A DNA stretch of 64,000 nt, from contig RMBW01000017.1 of the NCBI GenBank assembly GCA_004009845.1, positions 248,001 through 312,000 on the forward strand, in the 5' to 3' direction. The stretch comes from Davidsoniella eucalypti (taxonomy: Eukaryota; Ascomycota; Sordariomycetes; Microascales; Ceratocystidaceae). A program made the translations under genes and the position numbers. Under the pieces are notes generated by a model, which did not search any database, was not told where the DNA came from, and worked only from the letters and a program-made list of their open reading frames with translations. Positions 59,593 through 64,000 of the stretch are shown one piece after another (position 1 is the first letter of the stretch; each line of letters begins with the position of its first letter).

Positions 59593-61461
59593 TTATATCT
59601 TACTAACGACTACTCCACCAGCCACCTTTTCTTCCTCTAGCGTTGTTGCCGCCACAGCGCCCAACGACGACGACTTGTGGATATCAGCTAGACCGTAGAC
59701 GACCAGACTAGCCATGCCCAGGAAGGCCGAGATGCACGAGAACACCAGGGCGACGATGCCGCGGGCGGTGAAGCCAGCAGGCAACCAACCGGGCTGCTTG
59801 TTCTGGCCGGTCAGATCGAGATAGTCCTCGGTATTCGCAGCGGCATTTCCGGTATAAGGAGTGTTACCAGCCTTGCAAGCATCGATGTGGTCCTGCGGGA
59901 TGGTCAGGTTGCTCTGGACATCCTCGGGGGCCTCGATGAAGATCATGGCCAGACCGCCCGACAGATGCCAGTCAATGTGGCAATGGAAGGTCCAGACACC
60001 CGGGTTATCGGCGACGAAGCGCAGCACAACGTAGCCCTGTGGCGGCAGCATAACAGTGTCGCGGCGCGGCGGATACGCGGGGAAGTCGCTGTGGTTGGAG
60101 GCATCGTAGGCTACCGGATCGCCGTCCCGGAACGAGTTGTAGTCGGGGCCGTATGGCGGCTCACGTGAGATGACCTGGAAGTTGTGGCCGTGAAGATGGA
60201 ATGGGTGGGATCCCGAGTCGCCGTTGTTCAGGGTGATCTGTACGACCTGGCCGCGTTCTAGCACGACGGGCTGCGTGTATGTACCGTAGATTTCCGGGTT
60301 GGTCGATAGATTGCCGGCGTCGAGCAGAGTGTACAGCGAAGGCACCTTGGGGGGAGTGAAGGTGATGTCATTGAAGAAGGCGTAGTTTTCGCCGGTGATC
60401 AAGTTGTTCATGTAGACAGTCAACACGATATCCTGGTCGGGATCGGTCAGCAGCTCCATCTTGTCATATGGCACCAGGCCCATATCATCATACGGGTCCA
60501 AGTCCGAGCTGAGCGCCGCCGTCACGGCGACATCGTTGGTCGGTGCCGAGTCGTTGTAAACAAGCCAGTTGGTCTGGTTCAGCTGCAGCGTGCTCGGGAT
60601 ACCATCCAGCAAATCGGAGTCAGCGACGGTCACGATGCCGAAGTTGGCAGAGGTCGAGTTCTTGGTGGTCAGAATGACCGAGTAGCGCTGAGCCACGCCA
60701 ATCAGAAGCATACTGGCGTTCTGGCGTTCGGTGTACACACCGTCGATCTCGACAATCTCAAAGTCGTGGTCCTCGATGTAGAAGTACTGGCTGACAAAGG
60801 CGCCAATGTTGATGAGACGCAGTAGATACTTCTTGCCCGGAAGCACGGGGATCTTGACCTTTTGCGTATCGTTGAACAGGAACGAGTCCGGAATCGGCTC
60901 AGCACCCGACGGGTTGTACACGCTCATGAACTCCTTGCTGAGTTTATCCTGCATCTCGTGGTACCAGTCAGACAGCGTGATGGGGATCTCAGCCTCGATC
61001 TCGTCGGCGTAGTAAGCGTCCGAGTCGTGCACTAGCAGCGCCTGGCGATAGCCGTCGGGGTAGCAAAAGTCCGTGTGGCAGTGGTACCAGTACGAGCCCG
61101 GCTGGTCCACGGTGAAGTTGTACGTGATGGATGAGCCGGCCGGGACCGGGCACTGAGTAATCATAGCTGGACCGTCCATGTGCGTCGTGCCGTTCTGGAA
61201 CATTCCGTGGAAATGGATCGAGGCACCGCGGTCCAGCTCGTTGTACATGTACACTACTAGCTGGTCGCCCTTGTCTACCTCGATCACCGGAAGTGGCCAG
61301 GCATTGTTGATGCCGACGACCTGCCGTGAGGCCAGACCATCTGGGTTTGCATCAACCCAGCTTAGAGTGAAGTTGTATTCCACAGTCTTGGCCACAACGC
61401 AGCGGCTGAAGAAGAGCGCAGCGCCCACAGCAGCTTGCAAGAAGGGGATGGCCGCAACCAT
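59593..61461 (-). CDS. FET3: Multicopper ferroxidase Fet3
   Basis: Plasma-membrane ferroxidase that oxidises Fe(II) and passes Fe(III) to the permease Ftr1. A single exon encodes 622 residues. A hydrophobic signal peptide covers about 1-25. Copper ligands appear as IHFHG (82-86), WYHCH (125-129), the HPFHLHGH motif and the final HCHIDWH. The Glu in NPSGAEPIP and the Asp in the DASNH region correspond to the iron-channel residues of yeast Fet3. Several N-glycosylation sequons fit an exoplasmic enzyme. One C-terminal membrane helix (about 568-590, starting GFTARGIVALVFSC) is followed by a short cytosolic tail. I used the ATG at 61461, the first true ATG in frame. It is divergent from FTR1 over a 1.47 kb shared promoter with GATA-type sites, as in many fungal FET3-FTR1 pairs. 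Confidence 0.96.
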   Translation of the reverse strand: MVAAIPFLQAAVGAALFFSRCVVAKTVEYNFTLSWVDANPDGLASRQVVGINNAWPLPVIEVDKGDQLVVYMYNELDRGASIHFHGMFQNGTTHMDGPAMITQCPVPAGSSITYNFTVDQPGSYWYHCHTDFCYPDGYRQALLVHDSDAYYADEIEAEIPITLSDWYHEMQDKLSKEFMSVYNPSGAEPIPDSFLFNDTQKVKIPVLPGKKYLLRLINIGAFVSQYFYIEDHDFEIVEIDGVYTERQNASMLLIGVAQRYSVILTTKNSTSANFGIVTVADSDLLDGIPSTLQLNQTNWLVYNDSAPTNDVAVTAALSSDLDPYDDMGLVPYDKMELLTDPDQDIVLTVYMNNLITGENYAFFNDITFTPPKVPSLYTLLDAGNLSTNPEIYGTYTQPVVLERGQVVQITLNNGDSGSHPFHLHGHNFQVISREPPYGPDYNSFRDGDPVAYDASNHSDFPAYPPRRDTVMLPPQGYVVLRFVADNPGVWTFHCHIDWHLSGGLAMIFIEAPEDVQSNLTIPQDHIDACKAGNTPYTGNAAANTEDYLDLTGQNKQPGWLPAGFTARGIVALVFSCISAFLGMASLVVYGLADIHKSSSLGAVAATTLEEEKVAGGVVVSKI

Positions 61462-61694
61462 TGCCACGGTTCTTTAGGGTTTGGTAGGGTTAGGGATTGT
61501 AAGTGATTGATAAGACTGAGGATACCGAACAAAAAAAAGAAAGGGAATAGAAGATGCCAAGCTGGGGCCAAGACGTCAGGGCTAAGTGAGCTTAATGCAA
61601 CTACGTGGCAAGACAAGATGAAAAGATAAACAAGGGAACAGAAAAGAAAAGAAGAAAAATGATGTAGAGGAGTGGAAATCACGACATAAATATA

Positions 61695-61703
61695 ATCAGA
61701 TAA
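61695..61703 (+). promoter_or_regulatory. ATCAGATAA, exact match to the iron-GATA repressor consensus
   Basis: ATCAGATAA matches the extended ATCWGATAA site recognised by the Sre/Urbs1/Fep1 class of fungal iron-dependent GATA repressors. It lies about 235 bp upstream of the FET3 start, within the range expected of a promoter site. The sequence is seen directly; binding is inferred. Confidence 0.55.
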
Positions 61704-62710
61704 CGAATGCCAAGTTCTTGGATAGGGAAGATGCTTTTGGATCCAAAAAGAGAAAGGAACCCCCAAAGATGGCATAAAGAGAAAAGAAAAGCAAAGGCAA
61801 AAGTAATCGTGCCAGACAGCAGCAATAGGCGTCTCCGTGCCATCCTTATATCCGTGTCTATTTTTTCCTCTTTCGAGCTACCTACCTTTCTAATCTTTAG
61901 TCCTTGGGATCTTTTTTCTTCTTTATTCGAATCGGCAGTCTCTCTATCTAAAATGCCATAATTACAATCTAGCCACTTGGCAAGTTCTGTTCAACGCTGT
62001 ATTTCTCTAGGAGAAGCTCGAGCTCTACTCTTGATAATTTTACAAAGGCCCAGGCTTAATTAAACCCGTTTTATATTCTTGGAACTGAACTTTTTTCTCT
62101 CCCGTGGGGTAATCAACCATAACGCAGAGGCTGAAAATAAATAAAACAAGAAACCAGTACTGAAAGTAGGAAAAAACACTACAACTCGAATAAACGGCGT
62201 CGGCTTCTTCCTGATATTTGTACATGAAAAAAAAGATACCTGCGAAACATAATTCAAAATATGGCACAATGATACGATCCCTCGTTTATATTAATTGTCA
62301 ATTTTTTATAGTAGGGGCATCCTAGTACGCGGGTCAAAAAATGCAAGATCGAGAAAAAGCATATGATGGTGAGTTTATTTTTTTTTATCAATCACACAAT
62401 CTATAGAGCACTAATAAAAAAATATGAAGCCATCCCAACCCTCCAGCCGATCTATAAAAGATAAAGAGGTAAAATATTAAATCAAATAGCATGATGGCTT
62501 CCTTCGATCAAGCTTCTTTTCTTGCCCATTTTTCGGAGTCTCCGCCTAAAGTATCCCACGGTGGGATTTTTATCTAAATAAACGGTTTATTCTATTAATT
62601 GAACACTGGTGATGCATTGGGAAAACGAGGTCTACACGGACTGAACGAAGTCTGTGAGCTTTTTTTTCCCGATCTTTTTCTCGTTTTCTCGCGTTCTCTC
62701 TTTCTCTTCT

Positions 62711-62740
62711 ATCTTGATCTTGATCTTAATCTTGATCTTG
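62711..62740. repeat. (ATCTTG)5 tandem repeat
   Basis: Five 6-bp units with one variant (ATCTTA) are read directly, upstream of FTR1. Confidence 0.85.
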
Positions 62741-62756
62741 AACCCAAGATCATATC

Positions 62757-62778
62757 TTATCTCATCTAAGATAGATAA
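62757..62778. promoter_or_regulatory. GATA-site cluster upstream of FTR1
   Basis: TTATCT (minus-strand AGATAA), AGATAG and AGATAA occur within 22 bp, about 150 bp upstream of the FTR1 ATG. They match HGATAR. None matches the full ATCWGATAA form, so occupancy is uncertain. Confidence 0.4.
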
Positions 62779-62926
62779 TCAGCCCCCTTCCCCTTCCTCT
62801 TCTCTTTTTATTTTTCTTACACTTGTCTACCGACACTGGGCACGTCTTTTTTCATTTTCTTTGGGCTTTTTTTTTTCATGCCATTTCTTCACTTACCACT
62901 AGAAGACCTGAATTGATCAGCCCACC

Positions 62927-64000
62927 ATGATCTTCGCCGTTCAGATCTTCTTCATCGTCTTCCGCGAAGCCCTTGAGGCTGCCATCGTGATCTCCGTTCT
63001 TCTTTCGTTCTTAAAGAAATGTCTAGGCCAGCCAGGCCAAGATATAGCCCTGTATAAGCGCCTGGTGAAGCAGGTCTGGGTCGGCTCGGCCATCGGCCTC
63101 TTTATTGCCCTTGCTATCGGCGGTGCCTTCATCGGTGTCTTCTACGGCCTAGGCCAAGATCTATGGTCCAAGACTGAGGATCTCTGGGAAGCCATCTTCT
63201 GCATGATTGCTTCGCTGATCATCTCCATAATGGGCATTGCTCTGCTGCGCATCAACAAGATGCAGGAGAAGTGGAAGCTCAAGGTCGCAGAGAGCCTGTC
63301 GCCGGTCAAGTCGACGACTGACTGGACTAAGTGGCTCGGTGAATGGGGTCGTCGCAACGTGATGCTACTGCTGCCTCTCATCACCGTTCTTCGCGAGGGC
63401 CTCGAAGCCGTCGTCTTCATCGGCGGTGTTTCGCTATCGCTTCCTGCCAAGGCATTCCCTCTGCCCGTTGTCTGCGGTGCGCTTGCCGGCCTCCTCGTCG
63501 GCTTCTCCATCTACCGTGGTGGCAACGCCGTATCTATCCAGCTGTTCCTGATCGCCTCGACCTGTGTGCTCTATCTGATCAGCGCCGGCCTGTTCTCTCG
63601 CTCCGTCTGGTTCTTCGAGAACTACATGTTCGCGCGCAAGGTCGGCGCCGACGTTAGCGAGTCTGGCTCGGGTCCTGGCTCTTACAACATCCTCCAGTCG
63701 GTGTGGCATGTCAACTGCTGCAACCCCGAGACCGATAACGGCTGGGACGTCTTCAACGCTCTGCTGGGCTGGCAGAACAGCGCCACCTACGGCAGTGTTA
63801 TCTCGTATAACCTGTACTGGGTTGCTCTGATGGTTGCCATCGGCTTCCTGCTTTACGAAGAGCGTACTGGTGAGCTGCCGCTACAGAAGGAGACCTTGGG
63901 TCTCTTGGGCAAGGTGCCAGGCCTGCGCTCCTGGGCCGCCAAGAAGCTCTCGAAGAAGACGATCAGCGGCGATGCGGCTCTGGCCCAGGCTGCCCAGTTC
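62927..64000 (+). CDS. FTR1: High-affinity iron permease Ftr1 (partial, runs off the window)
   Basis: Plasma-membrane permease that takes Fe(III) produced by Fet3. The ATG is in a CCACC context; 358 codons are visible and no stop is reached before the window ends. The first helix carries REALE (13-17) and the fourth REGLE (156-160), the two REXXE iron-binding motifs essential in yeast Ftr1. Seven hydrophobic segments are expected; at least six are visible. A family-typical block GSGPGSYNILQSVWHVNCCNPE lies near 245-265, followed by WQNSATYGSVISYN. The cytosolic tail begins near YEERTGELP and is Lys-rich. It pairs functionally with the divergent FET3. No intron is seen in the visible part. Codon bias is strong (many C-ending codons), suggesting high expression. 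Confidence 0.96.
   Translation, partial: MIFAVQIFFIVFREALEAAIVISVLLSFLKKCLGQPGQDIALYKRLVKQVWVGSAIGLFIALAIGGAFIGVFYGLGQDLWSKTEDLWEAIFCMIASLIISIMGIALLRINKMQEKWKLKVAESLSPVKSTTDWTKWLGEWGRRNVMLLLPLITVLREGLEAVVFIGGVSLSLPAKAFPLPVVCGALAGLLVGFSIYRGGNAVSIQLFLIASTCVLYLISAGLFSRSVWFFENYMFARKVGADVSESGSGPGSYNILQSVWHVNCCNPETDNGWDVFNALLGWQNSATYGSVISYNLYWVALMVAIGFLLYEERTGELPLQKETLGLLGKVPGLRSWAAKKLSKKTISGDAALAQAAQF

Larger units (their letters stand above)
61462..62926. promoter_or_regulatory. Shared divergent promoter region of FET3 and FTR1
   Basis: 1.47 kb between two start codons facing apart. It contains several HGATAR sites (61508-61513, 61624-61629, 61698-61703, and a cluster at 62757-62778), a (ATCTTG)5 tract at 62711-62740, and pyrimidine-rich leader sequence before FTR1. 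The sites fit known regulation of fungal iron-uptake genes by GATA-family iron repressors. No coding gene was seen. Confidence 0.6.

Overview
The window looks like nuclear DNA of a filamentous fungus. The evidence is short GT-AG introns (63-161 nt) with CTAAC-type branch points, long AT-rich and pyrimidine-rich intergenic stretches, and a fungal gene set (NST1, Rho2-type GTPase, Fet3/Ftr1 iron uptake, COG2, mitochondrial ribosomal proteins). The proteins resemble Pezizomycotina (Ascomycota) versions most, but I cannot fix the species or exclude a more basal fungal lineage. Coding GC is clearly higher than in the flanks, and the window is gene-poor: about 11 intact genes in 64 kb.

Layout. 1-14.7 kb: essentially gene-free, rich in TGTACATA-type palindromes and homopolymers. 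It holds a decayed member (about 9.13-10.19 kb) of a nuclease-kinase fusion family and a foldback element with ~110-120 bp inverted arms (12.75-13.23 kb). 14.7-21.1 kb: a secreted-type single-pass membrane protein (+) and, convergent to it, NST1 (-). 21.1-27.6 kb: gene-free. 27.65-39 kb: Rho2-like GTPase with a 6-nt microexon (+), mitochondrial ribosomal protein mL40 (-), a transferrin-receptor/Tre1-like protein lacking catalytic metal ligands (+), and the retromer core subunit VPS35 (-). 39-42.1 kb: gene-free, with a possible LINE 3' tail. 42.1-53.2 kb: an accessory island with three more copies of the nuclease-kinase family (one intact, one deleted, one broken by a single TGA), a stop-containing orphan gene, an FMN-monooxygenase pseudogene, a 5'-truncated LINE fragment and an orphan reading frame. 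54.3-64 kb: dense housekeeping genes: uL1m (+), COG2 (-), cytosolic glutamyl-tRNA synthetase (+), and the divergent pair FET3 (-)/FTR1 (+, cut by the window end).

How the genes fit together. FET3 and FTR1 encode the two subunits of the reductive high-affinity iron uptake complex. They share an intergenic region carrying GATA-type sites, including an exact ATCWGATAA match, which suggests iron-responsive repression. The Tre1-like protein belongs to a family known in yeast to target metal transporters for vacuolar degradation. VPS35, COG2, NST1 and Rho2 are general trafficking, stress and polarity functions.

The most unusual content is the multi-copy family that joins a coiled coil, a PD-(D/E)XK nuclease-like domain, a Cys/His module, a kinase-like domain and a basic tail. 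Its four copies here are in four different states of decay. The best single-gene curiosities are the 6-nt Rho2 microexon and the one-stop disruption in the fourth family copy.
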